Positions 1 to 7,824 of a DNA stretch of 10,697 bases are shown one piece after another. Both the position numbers and the translations under genes were made by a program. The first letter of the stretch is position 1. Each line of letters starts with the position of its first letter. The DNA is taken from assembly GCA_964499865.1 (NCBI GenBank), contig CAZCPY010000106.1, positions 1 to 10,697 on the forward strand. The letters are read 5' to 3'. Source of the stretch: JANOGU01 sp964499865. GTDB lineage: Bacteria > Pseudomonadota > Alphaproteobacteria > Rhodobacterales > Rhodobacteraceae. The notes beneath the pieces were generated by a model. The model was not told where the DNA came from and searched no databases. It saw only the letters and a program-made list of their open reading frames with translations.

Positions 1-71
1 GCCAGATCAATTCATCCTAAACCCGATCCACCAGATGCCGGGACTGAACACCTAGGATGTCCATCAGGTGG

Positions 72-134
72 AGAAGGTTGGATCTCAAGCCCATCCCCTC
101 CGCCATCCGAACGCCCCCCGAAATCCAACCTTCT
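72..134. repeat. 12-bp perfect inverted repeat flanking a tRNA-Ser-3'-end-like stretch
   Basis: The arms agaaggttggat (72-83) and atccaaccttct (123-134) are exact reverse complements separated by 39 bp. The spacer contains CCCATCCCCTCCGCCA (about 89-104), which resembles the 3' end of bacterial serine tRNAs (acceptor strand, discriminator G, CCA). The expected T-stem pairing is absent and no tRNA body is visible upstream, so this is not a functional tRNA. It may be a decayed attachment site, an insertion-sequence end or chance. The rest of 1-220 shows no gene I can support. Confidence 0.4.
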
Positions 135-220
135 TCGCCGCTCTCAACGGTGCGTTCGGAAGGTCAAGTCGACCCTGACTCCAACCCGGTCCCCTTTCAG
201 GGAGCGAAGCGGAGGAACCG

Positions 221-748
221 GTGCGGCACCAAAGCGAGTTTGCGGCCCGCATCAGGTCAGGCGGCAACAGCGCCTTCTCTTTGCCGCTTGGTCCCGTTCG
301 GGCGCCGGAAGTCGGGTTCTCGGTGATTCCTGACAGGCTGCTGGACAGCATCATTGACGACGCACTGGCTGCCGGCGCTGCCCGCCTGAACGGTTTTCTC
401 GCTGAGGGTGTCTGCATCGACATAACGTCAGTGGATCCTGCCGCGATCCGGGACCAAATTCGCACCGCCGTCGCGGAACGGCTGCGCGAAACAGGCGGGC
501 CGGTCGATCCCGACGATCCGGTCGTCCGTGCGATCCTCGCGCGATATGCCGAGACATTGAACGGCCACTTTCAGGAAGAGGCGCTTCAGTTCGAAACCTG
601 CGTCTGGCGCGGTCAGGACGGGCCCCGTGTTCGCGCCGCACATGCCGGGCACGATTTTCGGAGGTTCGCTTACGTCCGATCCGCCCGCCGGAGGGCATCC
701 TGGCGGGGCCGGGAACTGCCGATGGACGGCCGAACCGATCATTGATCC
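221..748 (+). pseudogene. Frameshifted remnant of a phage head-morphogenesis (SPP1 gp7 / Mu gpF-like) protein
   Basis: The open frame starts at a GTG (221) with a GGAGG six bases upstream. It reads through a plausible, mostly helical protein to a segment WRGQDGPRVRAAHAGHD (about 603-653). Phage minor-head proteins of the SPP1 gp7/Mu gpF type have a similar segment just before a conserved tail of the form DPPxGGHPGxxxNCRCxAEP. That tail is present here only in another frame: SDPPAGGHPGGAGNCRW followed by TAEPIID, about 675-746. A frameshift between about 655 and 675 therefore separates the two conserved blocks, and the usual CRC is CRW. After about position 748 the sequence is that of the antisense prs fragment. 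The similarity is recognised from memory of the family motif; the N-terminal half is not identified. It is probably a relic of a prophage or phage-like gene, and the true original start is uncertain. Confidence 0.5.
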
Positions 749-1309
749 CGGCGCACCGGTCCGCGCCGCGATGGCCGCGACCCGTTGCGCGCTTTCCGAA
801 TCCGGGCCGATCAGCAGCGGTTGGTCCACCTTGGCGGCGATCCAGTCGGCCAGCGCGGGCGCGGCCTGCACGGCGGCGGCCGGGATGGTGCAAAGCTCGG
901 ACAGCGCCAGGCGGCGGTGCAGGTGCGAGTCAACCGTCACGATCCCGTCGAACAGGGACGAGACCAGCCGGGCGAAAGTGTCCGAGGTGACGGCCTTTCC
1001 CGGATGAGGCGCCTTGTCCCGGCGCGCTTAGGCCAGATAGGGCGCGACCAGCCGCACCCGGTCCGCCCCCTGGCTGCGGGCGGCATCGGCGGCAAAGGCC
1101 AGGCGCAGGAAGTCGGGGGCCGGCCCGGCCAGGGTCGCCACGATGTCGACGGTCCGCCCCGCGACCGGGGTCAGAAGCCGCAGATAGGTCTCGCCATCCG
1201 GGAAGCGGCGGGTCTCGACCATGCCGACATCGGACTTCCGGGCCTTGGCAAGCTGCCGGGCAAAGGTCTCGTTGCCCGGCATGGGCAGGATGAGGGGCGC
1301 TTGGGTCAT
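749..1309 (-). pseudogene. prs: Broken ribose-phosphate pyrophosphokinase (PRPP synthetase), internal stop and 3' truncation
   Basis: PRPP synthetase transfers pyrophosphate from ATP to ribose-5-phosphate. The frame opens at ATG 1309 behind a GGGGAGG ribosome site, 19 bp after the preceding gene. It shows the N-terminal family pattern (PGNETFARQLA, RRFPDGETYLRL, AADAAR, VAPYLA). A TAA at 1028-1030 (codon 94) falls where the family normally has a Tyr in PYLAYMRQD. Homology resumes in the same frame directly after the stop (DKAPHPGKAVTSDTFARL, VTVDSHLHRR, PAAAVQAAP, PLLIGPDSES) and ends near ARTGAP at about 749. Homologues are roughly 290-300 residues long and carry a ribose-phosphate-binding VDDIxSSGxT loop in the missing C-terminal part. 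Both the stop and the truncation remove activity, so the 93-residue product is very unlikely to be an enzyme. Unconventional Prs genes of this type are sometimes found beside anaerobic arginine-catabolism genes, which fits its place at the operon end. Confidence 0.85.
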
Positions 1310-1328
1310 GCGTGCCGTGCCTCCCCGG

Positions 1329-2045
1329 TCAGCGCGACGCGACCGGCCGGGAAGCCTCGTGCCCGAACAGCTCGGGACATTCCTCGGCGCATTTGTTGGT
1401 CAGGATGATCCAGGCCAGATGCAGCGTCGCCAGCCCCGCCAGCAGGCAGAAGAACGAGATGTAGGCATAGCGCAGGAAGGTCACGTCCAGCACGACCACG
1501 ACCATGACCGTCACCGCGAAGTGGCGCATGTGGCGGTAGCGCGACAGAAGCGGCGGCACGGTGATCAGCAGGACATAGATGGTATAGGTCAGCCAGCGCG
1601 GCAGGAACTGGTCCAGCAGCATCGAATTCTCGTAGGCCAGCGAGTTCTGGTTGACCGTCACCACCAGCCAGTCGGTGCCGAACCCGTGCGGGATGTAAAG
1701 CATGAGACCGAACACGATCCCGACCAGGGTCATCGCCATCAGCCAGGGCCGGCGGCGGCTGTCGGACGGCTCCAGCACCCAGACCGAGAACGGGATCCAG
1801 AACGGCCACATGAACCAGGTGAAGAAGATGAAGCCCATCGCGCCAAGGGTCATCGTGGCGTTGTCGCCCGTGTTCATGCCGACCCAGACGAAGCCCTCGC
1901 TGAACTGCTGGATCCCGGCAAAGAGCGGCATCAGGCCGATCGGCAGATAGCGCCAGTTGCTGCGCGCAGCCTTGACGATGATCGCCGCGCCCCCCGTGGT
2001 CAGAAGCGCGCTGGCGGTGAAGCTGACCGTTGCCGAAAGACACAT
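1329..2045 (-). CDS. DUF6629-like multi-pass membrane protein
   Basis: A 238-residue protein starting at ATG 2045 with an AAAGGGAAA ribosome site, 13 bp after the arcC stop. The start MCLSATVSFTAS matches the characteristic MCFSATASF-type N-terminus of the DUF6629 family as I remember it. About seven hydrophobic segments are visible, including residues near 5-25, 34-55, 65-90, 102-118, 150-168, 178-193 and 197-216. Two cysteines lie near the C-terminus (NKCAEECPE), before a polar tail. No catalytic motif or biochemical function is recognised. Its position directly behind arcC in a tightly spaced run suggests co-expression with arginine deiminase genes, perhaps as a membrane accessory, but that is inference. 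The overlapping 1306-2043 frame on the same strand is a shadow. Confidence 0.8.
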   Translation of the reverse strand: MCLSATVSFTASALLTTGGAAIIVKAARSNWRYLPIGLMPLFAGIQQFSEGFVWVGMNTGDNATMTLGAMGFIFFTWFMWPFWIPFSVWVLEPSDSRRRPWLMAMTLVGIVFGLMLYIPHGFGTDWLVVTVNQNSLAYENSMLLDQFLPRWLTYTIYVLLITVPPLLSRYRHMRHFAVTVMVVVVLDVTFLRYAYISFFCLLAGLATLHLAWIILTNKCAEECPELFGHEASRPVASR

Positions 2046-2058
2046 GGCGTTTCCCTTT

Positions 2059-2967
2059 CTATGCCGAGATCACGGTGCCGGCCGTCCCGTCCATGATCGC
2101 GGCGGCATCTTCCATCCGGCCGATCCCGGCCAGTCGCCCGCCCGAAGCGACAAAATTCATCCCCGCCGTCACCTTCGGTCCCATCGAACCGGCCGGCAGC
2201 GCAAGGTGCCCGGCCTCGACGGCGGACAGACGCGCAAGGCGCCGGGCCTCGGGCGTGCCGAAGCCTTCCATCACCCCGTCAACATCTGTCAGCATGAGCA
2301 GCGCGTCAGCCTTGATCGAGGTTGCCAGCAGCGCGCTGGCATGGTCCTTGTCGATCACCGCCTCGACCCCGGTCAGGCTGCCATCGGCCCGCCGCACCAC
2401 CGGAATGCCGCCGCCACCGGCGCAGATCACCACCACGCCCTGCGCCAGCAAGAGCCTGATCACCCGCAGGTCGGGAATCTCGACCGGCTTTGGCGAGGGC
2501 ACGACGCGCCGCCAGTGGGCACCGTCCGGGGCGATGGCCCAGCCACGCTGCGCGGCAAGCGTCTTTGCCTCGGCCTCGGCATAGACCGGGCCGACGGGCT
2601 TGGTCGGGCGGGCAAAGGCCGGATCGGCCGGATCGACCACGATCTGCGTCAGAAGGGTCGCCACCGGCCGATCGTGCCCCAGCGCGTTCTCCAGCTCCTG
2701 CTCGATAAGATAGCCGATCATGCCTTCGGTTTCCGCCCCCAGCATGTCCAGCGGATCGGGGGCATCCGGCCGGAAGGCCGCCCCCTGCAAGGCCAGCAGC
2801 CCGACCTGCGGGCCGTTGCCATGCGTCACCACCAGGTCATGCCCGGCCCGCACCAGCCCGGCCAGCGCCAATGCCGCCTGCGCCGCATTGGCGCGCTGGA
2901 CCTCGGCCGTCATCGGCTCTCCCCGGCGCAAGAGCGCATTGCCGCCCAGGGCCGCGACCACCAGCAC
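2059..2967 (-). CDS. arcC: Carbamate kinase
   Basis: Converts carbamoyl phosphate and ADP to ATP, CO2 and ammonia in the cytoplasm. This is the ATP-yielding last step of the arginine deiminase pathway. The 302-residue length is typical of the family. Amino acid kinase-fold motifs are in order: the N-terminal VVAALGGNALLRRGEPM (residues 3-19), VVTHGNGPQVG (46-56), PTKPVGP with a conserved Lys (121-127), the glycine-rich VICAGGGGIPVV, and VIDKDHASALLA. I chose the GTG at 2967 because it places the first strand at the family's usual distance from the N-terminus; the closely following GTG at 2961 would trim it by two residues. Only 3 bp separate it from the arcB stop, which implies translational coupling. 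Stop codon TAG. Confidence 0.96.
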   Translation of the reverse strand: MLVVAALGGNALLRRGEPMTAEVQRANAAQAALALAGLVRAGHDLVVTHGNGPQVGLLALQGAAFRPDAPDPLDMLGAETEGMIGYLIEQELENALGHDRPVATLLTQIVVDPADPAFARPTKPVGPVYAEAEAKTLAAQRGWAIAPDGAHWRRVVPSPKPVEIPDLRVIRLLLAQGVVVICAGGGGIPVVRRADGSLTGVEAVIDKDHASALLATSIKADALLMLTDVDGVMEGFGTPEARRLARLSAVEAGHLALPAGSMGPKVTAGMNFVASGGRLAGIGRMEDAAAIMDGTAGTVISA

Positions 2968-2970
2968 CCC

Positions 2971-3972
2971 TCAGCCCCCCAGCGTGGCGACAAGCACCGC
3001 CTTGATCGTGTGCAGCCGGTTCTCGGCCTGGTCAAAGACCACCGAGGCGGGGCTTTCAAACACCGCATCGCTGACCTCCATCTCGGTCAGGCCGAACTTT
3101 TCCGCGATCTCGCGGCCCACCGCCGTCTCGGTGTTGTGGAAGGCGGGCAAGCAGTGCATGAACCGCGCCCGCGGGTTGCCGGTGCGCGCCATCATCGCCG
3201 CGTCGATGCGCCAGGGGGTCAGCAGCTTGATCCGCTCGGCCCATTTCGCCTTGTCCTCGCCCATCGACAGCCAGACATCGGTATACAGGAAATCGGCACC
3301 CTTCACCGCCTCGTCGGGGTCCTTGGTCACGGTGATCCGCGCGCCGGTCTCCTCTGCGATGGCCAGAGCCTCGTCGATCACCGGCTTTTTCGGCCAGCAG
3401 GCCTTGGGGCCGCCCAGACGCACGTCCATCCCCATCTTGGCCCCGCCGATCAACAGGCTTTCGCCGACATTGTTGCCCGCGTCGCCCAGGAAGGCGAAGG
3501 CGATCTTGCGCAGCGGCTTTTCGGCATGTTCCTGCATGGTCAGGAAATCGGCCAGCACCTGGGTCGGGTGGAACTGGTCGGTCAGCCCGTTGTAGACCGG
3601 CACACCGGCGTAACGCGCCAACTCCTCGACGATCTCCTGCCCGAAGCCGCGATATTCGATCGCGTCATAGACCCGGCCCAGGACACGCGCGGTATCTCGC
3701 ACGCTTTCCTTGTGGCCGATGTGGCTGCCCGAGGGGCCAAGGTAGGTGACATGCGCGCCCTGATCGTGCGCGGCGACCTCGAAGCCGACGCGGGTGCGCG
3801 TCGAATCCTTCTCGAAGATCAGCGCGATCTCGCGGCCCTTCAGCAGTTGCTGTTCGGTCCCGGCATATTTCGCGGCCTTGAGGTCGGCCGAAAGTTTCAG
3901 AAGAAAGCCGATTTCCGCCGGCGAGTAGTCGCGCAGGGTCAGGAAATGGCGGTTGCGCAGGTTGAAGCTCAT
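2971..3972 (-). CDS. arcB: Ornithine carbamoyltransferase, catabolic
   Basis: Catalyses phosphorolysis of citrulline to ornithine and carbamoyl phosphate when acting catabolically. The 333-residue protein shows the carbamoyl-phosphate site KDSTRTRVGFE (STRTR at 57-61), HPTQ (135-138), the nucleotide-fold-like FLGDAGNNVGES (161-172), the ornithine-loop motif DVWLSMGE (232-239) and HCLPAFH (273-279) with the conserved Cys. Its length and its place between arcA and arcC favour the catabolic ArcB role over a biosynthetic ArgF, although the reaction is reversible and the sequence alone does not prove direction. The start ATG 3972 lies 16 bp after the arcA stop, with an AAGGA ribosome site. It ends 3 bp before arcC. 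Confidence 0.96.
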   Translation of the reverse strand: MSFNLRNRHFLTLRDYSPAEIGFLLKLSADLKAAKYAGTEQQLLKGREIALIFEKDSTRTRVGFEVAAHDQGAHVTYLGPSGSHIGHKESVRDTARVLGRVYDAIEYRGFGQEIVEELARYAGVPVYNGLTDQFHPTQVLADFLTMQEHAEKPLRKIAFAFLGDAGNNVGESLLIGGAKMGMDVRLGGPKACWPKKPVIDEALAIAEETGARITVTKDPDEAVKGADFLYTDVWLSMGEDKAKWAERIKLLTPWRIDAAMMARTGNPRARFMHCLPAFHNTETAVGREIAEKFGLTEMEVSDAVFESPASVVFDQAENRLHTIKAVLVATLGG

Positions 3973-3988
3973 GATTTTTCCTTCGATT

Positions 3989-5218
3989 TCAGGCGGGGTC
4001 GCGGATGGTCGGGCAGGTCATGCAATGTCCGCCGCCCCGGCCCCGGCCCAGTTCCGCCCCCGGCATCTCGCGCACGTCGATGCCTTCGGCGCGCAGCATG
4101 GCGTTGGTGTCGTCGTTGCGGTCATAGCCCACGATCACGCCCGGCCGCAGCGCCACGACGTTGTTGCCGTCGTTCCACTGTTCGCGCGCACGTTCGGCCG
4201 GATCGCTGCCGCCGGTCGGCACGATCCGCAGTTTCTTGAAGCCGAGGATCTCCGCGACAACCTCGAAGATCGGGCGGCGGTCCTCGGTGACACGGAACGG
4301 CTTGCCCGCGCCGCCGGGGCGCAGGTCGAAGCAGGTGATGCCGTCGGCGACTTCCTTGAAGGTCGTGACCACATCGCCGCCGCAGAAGGTGAAGACCGTG
4401 TCGAGGTGCATCGCCGACCGGGTGCGCGGCAGACGGCAGGCGACGACGCGCGACGCCGCCCCCTGATCGAACAGCGCCTGGGCGAAGAGCCCGATGCCCT
4501 GCGCCGAGGACCGCTCGCCCATGCCGACAAGGACTGTGTCCTTGCCCACCGGCATGATGTCGCCGCCTTCCAGGCTTGCCGGGCCGAAGTCGCGCGCCGG
4601 GTCGCCGAACAGTTCGCGCACCCGGCCCGCGAATTTCGGATGATGCCGGTAGATCGCGGTGGTCAAAAGCGTCTCGGGCTTGCGCGCCGCCCAGAACATC
4701 GGGTTCAGCGACACCCCGCCGTGGACAAAGGCGCTGTTGTCGCGGGTGAAGATCATGTTCGGCAGGGGCGGCAGGATGAAGCCCGCCTTGCCCAGCCAGG
4801 CCCCGAACAACCCCTCGGGCGCGAAGGGCAGATCGCCCACCGTCAGCCCGCCGATCAGCCAGCGCGCCAGATCGACGCCCGACAATCCCTCCATCCACAG
4901 CCGCAAGGGGTCCACCATGCCCGCGCCGACGGTGGTCAGTGTCACCCTGTGGTCAAGGACAAAGGCCCGGCCCGCCGGAATCTCCAGCGTTTCGGCCAGC
5001 AGGTCGTTGGCGTCCAGCACCTCGATGCCTTCGGCGCGCATCAGATCGGTAAAGACGGCATGGTCCTTGATCGCCTGCTTGACCCAGAACACGTCGTCGA
5101 ACAGCAGTTCGTCGCAGTTTTCCGGTGTGAGCCGACGGTGCGCCAGACCCGGACGGCAGACGATCACCTGGCGCAGGCGACCGGCTTCGGAATGGACGCC
5201 AAGGGTTGGTTCGGACAT
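3989..5218 (-). CDS. arcA: Arginine deiminase
   Basis: Hydrolyses arginine to citrulline and ammonia, the committing step of the pathway. The 409-residue length is typical. All catalytic positions known from characterised deiminases are visible: Asp160 in FTRDN, Glu217 in LEGGD, His271 and Asp273 in HLDTVF, and the nucleophile Cys399 in GGGHCMTCP near the C-terminus. The N-terminal block (GVHSEAGRLRQVIVCRPG) and the substrate-loop region (GNNVVALRPGVIVGYDRN) are also intact, so the enzyme should be active. The start ATG 5218 lies 12 bp after the transporter stop, with a GGAG ribosome site. Expression is presumably driven from the operon promoter upstream of 8111, because no internal promoter-sized gap exists. 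Confidence 0.97.
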   Translation of the reverse strand: MSEPTLGVHSEAGRLRQVIVCRPGLAHRRLTPENCDELLFDDVFWVKQAIKDHAVFTDLMRAEGIEVLDANDLLAETLEIPAGRAFVLDHRVTLTTVGAGMVDPLRLWMEGLSGVDLARWLIGGLTVGDLPFAPEGLFGAWLGKAGFILPPLPNMIFTRDNSAFVHGGVSLNPMFWAARKPETLLTTAIYRHHPKFAGRVRELFGDPARDFGPASLEGGDIMPVGKDTVLVGMGERSSAQGIGLFAQALFDQGAASRVVACRLPRTRSAMHLDTVFTFCGGDVVTTFKEVADGITCFDLRPGGAGKPFRVTEDRRPIFEVVAEILGFKKLRIVPTGGSDPAERAREQWNDGNNVVALRPGVIVGYDRNDDTNAMLRAEGIDVREMPGAELGRGRGGGHCMTCPTIRDPA

Positions 5219-5230
5219 GGGATGCTCCGG

Positions 5231-6670
5231 TCAAAGGAAGGTGGCGACGCTGAGCGCGGCCATGATGAACAGGGTCAGGATCAGCAGCAGCGGCCAGACG
5301 AAGGCCAGCCAGCGTTCGTAAGGCACGCGGGCGATGGCCAGACCGCCGATGACCACGGCGAAGGTCGGGTTGATCAGGTTCACGAGCCCGTTGGCCGACT
5401 GGTAGGCGGTGACGGCCAGCGACCGGTCCACCCCGGCGAAGTCCGACAGGGGTGCAAGGATCGGCATCGACAGCACGGCAAGTCCCGACGAGGACGGCAC
5501 GAAGAAGCTCATCCCCACCTCGATCCAGTAAAGAAGGTTGATGAAGGCAAGCTCCGACAGCCCGGAAACCGCGCCCGCGGCGGCGTTCAGGATCGTGTCG
5601 GCGATCAGCCCCTGCTCCATCACCACGACGATGCCGCGGGCAAGCCCGATCACCAGCGCCACGCCCAGAAGGTCGCGCGCGCCGGTGATGAAGGCGCCGG
5701 TCAGCCCCTTTTCGCCCAGCCGGCCGATCAGCCCGACGACGATGGCCGAGGCGAAGAACATCGTGCTCATCTCTGCCATCCACCAGCCCTGGGACGACAC
5801 GCCCCAGATCAGCGCCGCGAAGGTCAGCGCGAAGACGACGAGGACCAGCGACTGCGTGCCGGTCAGCGTCGCGCCCTCGCCGGTGGCGGCCCCGCCCGCA
5901 AAGGCGGCGCGGTGGTCGGCGGCAAGGTCGGCCACCCGCGACAGCGACGGATCGCGCCGGACCCGCATCGCATAGCGCATGACATAGCCGATGCAGATCG
6001 CCAGCCCCCCGATCAGCAGCACCAGCCGCAGGGCCAGCCCGTCGGTGAAGGCGACACCCGCCGCATTCGACGCGATCACCGTGGCAAAGGGGTTTATGGT
6101 GGATCCCAGCGTGCCGATCCCGGCCCCCAGAAGGATGATCGCCGCCCCGGTGACGGCATCGTATCCCGCCGCGATCATCACCGGGATCAGCAGCCCGTAG
6201 AAGGCCAGCGTTTCCTCGGCCATGCCATAGGTGGTGCCGCCCAGCGCGAAAAGGCTCATCAGGATCGGGATCATCCAGATCTCGCGCCCCTTCAGCCGCG
6301 CCATGGCCCGGCGGATGCCGGTGTCGATGGCGCCGGTGGCGTTCACCACGCCCAGAAAGCCGCCAAGGATGATCACGAACAGCGCCACGTCGATCGCGTT
6401 GGCCGAATAGCTGACCGGATCGTAGAACCCGGCTATGGGGGCCATCAGGATGTCGATGAGGCCCTGCGGATTGGCCTCGACCGTCTTGTAGGTCCCGGCG
6501 ACCGCGATCTCGCGGCCGACGGCCTCGCTCTCGGCCCGGTCGAACTTGCCGGCCGGGATGATCCAGGTCAGGGCACCGACCAGGACGATCAGCAGGAACA
6601 GGATCGTGTAGGCGGTCGGGAACCGGCTGGCCAGACGGTCGGGCTGCGGCCCGGTGGTGACGTCGCTCAT
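5231..6670 (-). CDS. arcD: YfcC-type transporter, probable arginine/ornithine antiporter
   Basis: A 479-residue inner-membrane protein with roughly 12 hydrophobic segments. It has features of the YfcC/COG1288 branch of the DcuC-like transporters: an early TxxIPAGKF-type segment (TWIIPAGKFDR, residues about 35-45), ALGGTTYGMAEET in the middle, GTLGSTINPFATVIASNAAG, and a C-terminal FFVPSSSGLAVLSMPILAPLSD repeat-like segment. YfcC-type proteins serve as ArcD in some arginine deiminase operons (for example in streptococci), whereas pseudomonads use an APC-family ArcD. Placement 12 bp upstream of arcA supports arginine/ornithine exchange; the substrate is otherwise inferred. Start ATG 6670 follows an AAAGGA ribosome site, 36 bp after the cytochrome gene, which is the widest gap in the run. 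Confidence 0.88.
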   Translation of the reverse strand: MSDVTTGPQPDRLASRFPTAYTILFLLIVLVGALTWIIPAGKFDRAESEAVGREIAVAGTYKTVEANPQGLIDILMAPIAGFYDPVSYSANAIDVALFVIILGGFLGVVNATGAIDTGIRRAMARLKGREIWMIPILMSLFALGGTTYGMAEETLAFYGLLIPVMIAAGYDAVTGAAIILLGAGIGTLGSTINPFATVIASNAAGVAFTDGLALRLVLLIGGLAICIGYVMRYAMRVRRDPSLSRVADLAADHRAAFAGGAATGEGATLTGTQSLVLVVFALTFAALIWGVSSQGWWMAEMSTMFFASAIVVGLIGRLGEKGLTGAFITGARDLLGVALVIGLARGIVVVMEQGLIADTILNAAAGAVSGLSELAFINLLYWIEVGMSFFVPSSSGLAVLSMPILAPLSDFAGVDRSLAVTAYQSANGLVNLINPTFAVVIGGLAIARVPYERWLAFVWPLLLILTLFIMAALSVATFL

Positions 6671-6706
6671 GCGGTGTTCCTTTCAGGCAGTTGGGAGGAG
6701 GTGGCC

Positions 6707-7171
6707 CTATTCGCCACCATCCATCTTCATCATCAGCGCCGAGATCGGCGCGGGAATGTCCGCTTCGGTAAAGCGCTTCTGCTCTCCGGCGTCGTGGACG
6801 AAGGCGATGATGTCGGCCAGGTCCTGCCCGGTCAGTTCGATCGGGGCACCCAGTTCCTCGCGCTGCAGGGCGACCATCGCCTCGGACCCGCGCCACATGC
6901 CAGCGGCAAAGTCGAACGGGTTCATCATCGGTTCCATGTATTCGGCGTCCATCGGCGGCGCATCCGCGCCACCGATCCCGTTGACCGAGTGGCAGAGCAC
7001 ACAGCCCTTGGCTGCGAAAAGCTGCCGCCCCGCCGCCGCATCCATGCGGGGCAGGATGATGCCGGTGGCCATCATCGGCATGGTGTCGCCCACCGGCTTA
7101 TCCTGTGCGACGGCAGGCGCAAGCGCACCGGCCGCAAGCCAGAACCACAGGATGCGCAAAACTGCCGTCAT
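6707..7171 (-). CDS. Exported monohaem cytochrome c
   Basis: A 154-residue protein with a signal peptide (hydrophobic residues about 4-22, likely cleaved after AVA before QDKPVG), so it should act in the periplasm. One haem c attachment motif, CVLCH (57-61), is followed by the SVNGIGG loop typical of class I cytochromes. A conserved-looking FAAGMWRG segment (88-95) may supply the distal Met. The C-terminal part, LTGQDLADIIAFVHD, matches the terminal helix of these domains. I chose ATG 7171, not upstream frame-open codons, because it gives a clean signal peptide and an ATGA overlap with the preceding methyltransferase stop. It is probably an electron carrier; partner oxidase or reductase genes are not in the window. 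Its role beside arginine fermentation genes is unclear. Confidence 0.9.
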   Translation of the reverse strand: MTAVLRILWFWLAAGALAPAVAQDKPVGDTMPMMATGIILPRMDAAAGRQLFAAKGCVLCHSVNGIGGADAPPMDAEYMEPMMNPFDFAAGMWRGSEAMVALQREELGAPIELTGQDLADIIAFVHDAGEQKRFTEADIPAPISALMMKMDGGE

Positions 7172-7824
7172 GACGTGGCCCCTCCGGCAACACTTCCCCA
7201 AGGCAGGAACGCCGGAACCCGCGCGGCCCAGGCGTCGTATTCGGCACCAAACCGGGCGCGCGCCTCCCGCTCCTCGGTGCGGGCAAGGCGCAGGTACATC
7301 CAGATCAGCACCGGATACATGGCAAGCGTCAGGATCGTCGGCCACTGCACCAGAAACCCGGTCAGGATCAGCACGAAGCCCGCATATTGCGGATGGCGCA
7401 TCCGCGCGTAGGGGCCGGTCGTGGCCAGCCTGCCCGCGCGCTGTGCCGCGAAAAGCACCGGCCAGGCCGCCGACAGCAGCCAGAATCCGCCGCCGATCAG
7501 CACGAAGCTCAGGATGTGGAACGGGCCGAAATGCGGGTTCGCCCGCCAGCCGAACAGCATCTCCGGCAGATGCCCGGCATTGTGCGAGAACCAGTCGATG
7601 CCGGGATAGGCGGATTGCAGCCAGCCCGACAGCAGATAGATCGTCAGCGGAAAGCCGTACATCTCGGCAAAGAGCGCCACCAGAAAGGCGCCGAACGCGC
7701 CGAAACTGCGCCAGTCGCGCGGGGTCTGCGGCTTGACGAAGCTCAGCGCGAAGATGATGAACACCGCCGCGTTGACGGCGGCAAGAAGCCAGAGCCCATA
7801 GGCGGGCGCGCTGTCAACGCTCAT
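7168..7824 (-). CDS. Isoprenylcysteine carboxyl methyltransferase-like membrane protein
   Basis: A 218-residue integral membrane protein with about five hydrophobic segments (near residues 10-30, 42-68, 102-126, 147-165, 166-182). The C-terminal half has the ICMT/PEMT-like signature: GPYARMRHPQYAGF (137-150), then RTEEREARARFGAEYDAW (182-199) with the conserved paired Glu. In this superfamily these elements form the S-adenosylmethionine and substrate site. The bacterial substrate is unknown. The start is ATG 7824, overlapping the DUF2933 stop (ATGA), rather than the longer frame that opens at 8052, whose extra residues are low-complexity and antisense to a hydrophobic gene. Its stop also overlaps the cytochrome start by ATGA, so the first three genes are tightly coupled. 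Confidence 0.88.
   Translation of the reverse strand: MSVDSAPAYGLWLLAAVNAAVFIIFALSFVKPQTPRDWRSFGAFGAFLVALFAEMYGFPLTIYLLSGWLQSAYPGIDWFSHNAGHLPEMLFGWRANPHFGPFHILSFVLIGGGFWLLSAAWPVLFAAQRAGRLATTGPYARMRHPQYAGFVLILTGFLVQWPTILTLAMYPVLIWMYLRLARTEEREARARFGAEYDAWAARVPAFLPWGSVAGGATS

Noticed and set aside
428..940. A separate 170-residue minus-strand protein
   Set aside because: Its first part is the in-frame continuation of prs after the TAA at 1028-1030, and the part below about 749 is antisense to the phage-like remnant. It is not an independent gene.
1957..4239. A 760-codon plus-strand open frame
   Set aside because: It is antisense to arcC and arcB, whose family motifs are unmistakable; its own translation is low-complexity.
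3953..7411. A 1152-codon plus-strand open frame
   Set aside because: It is antisense to arcA, arcD, the cytochrome gene and part of the methyltransferase gene, is rich in His, Arg, Gly, Asp and Gln, and has no domain. It is a GC-driven shadow of the minus-strand genes.
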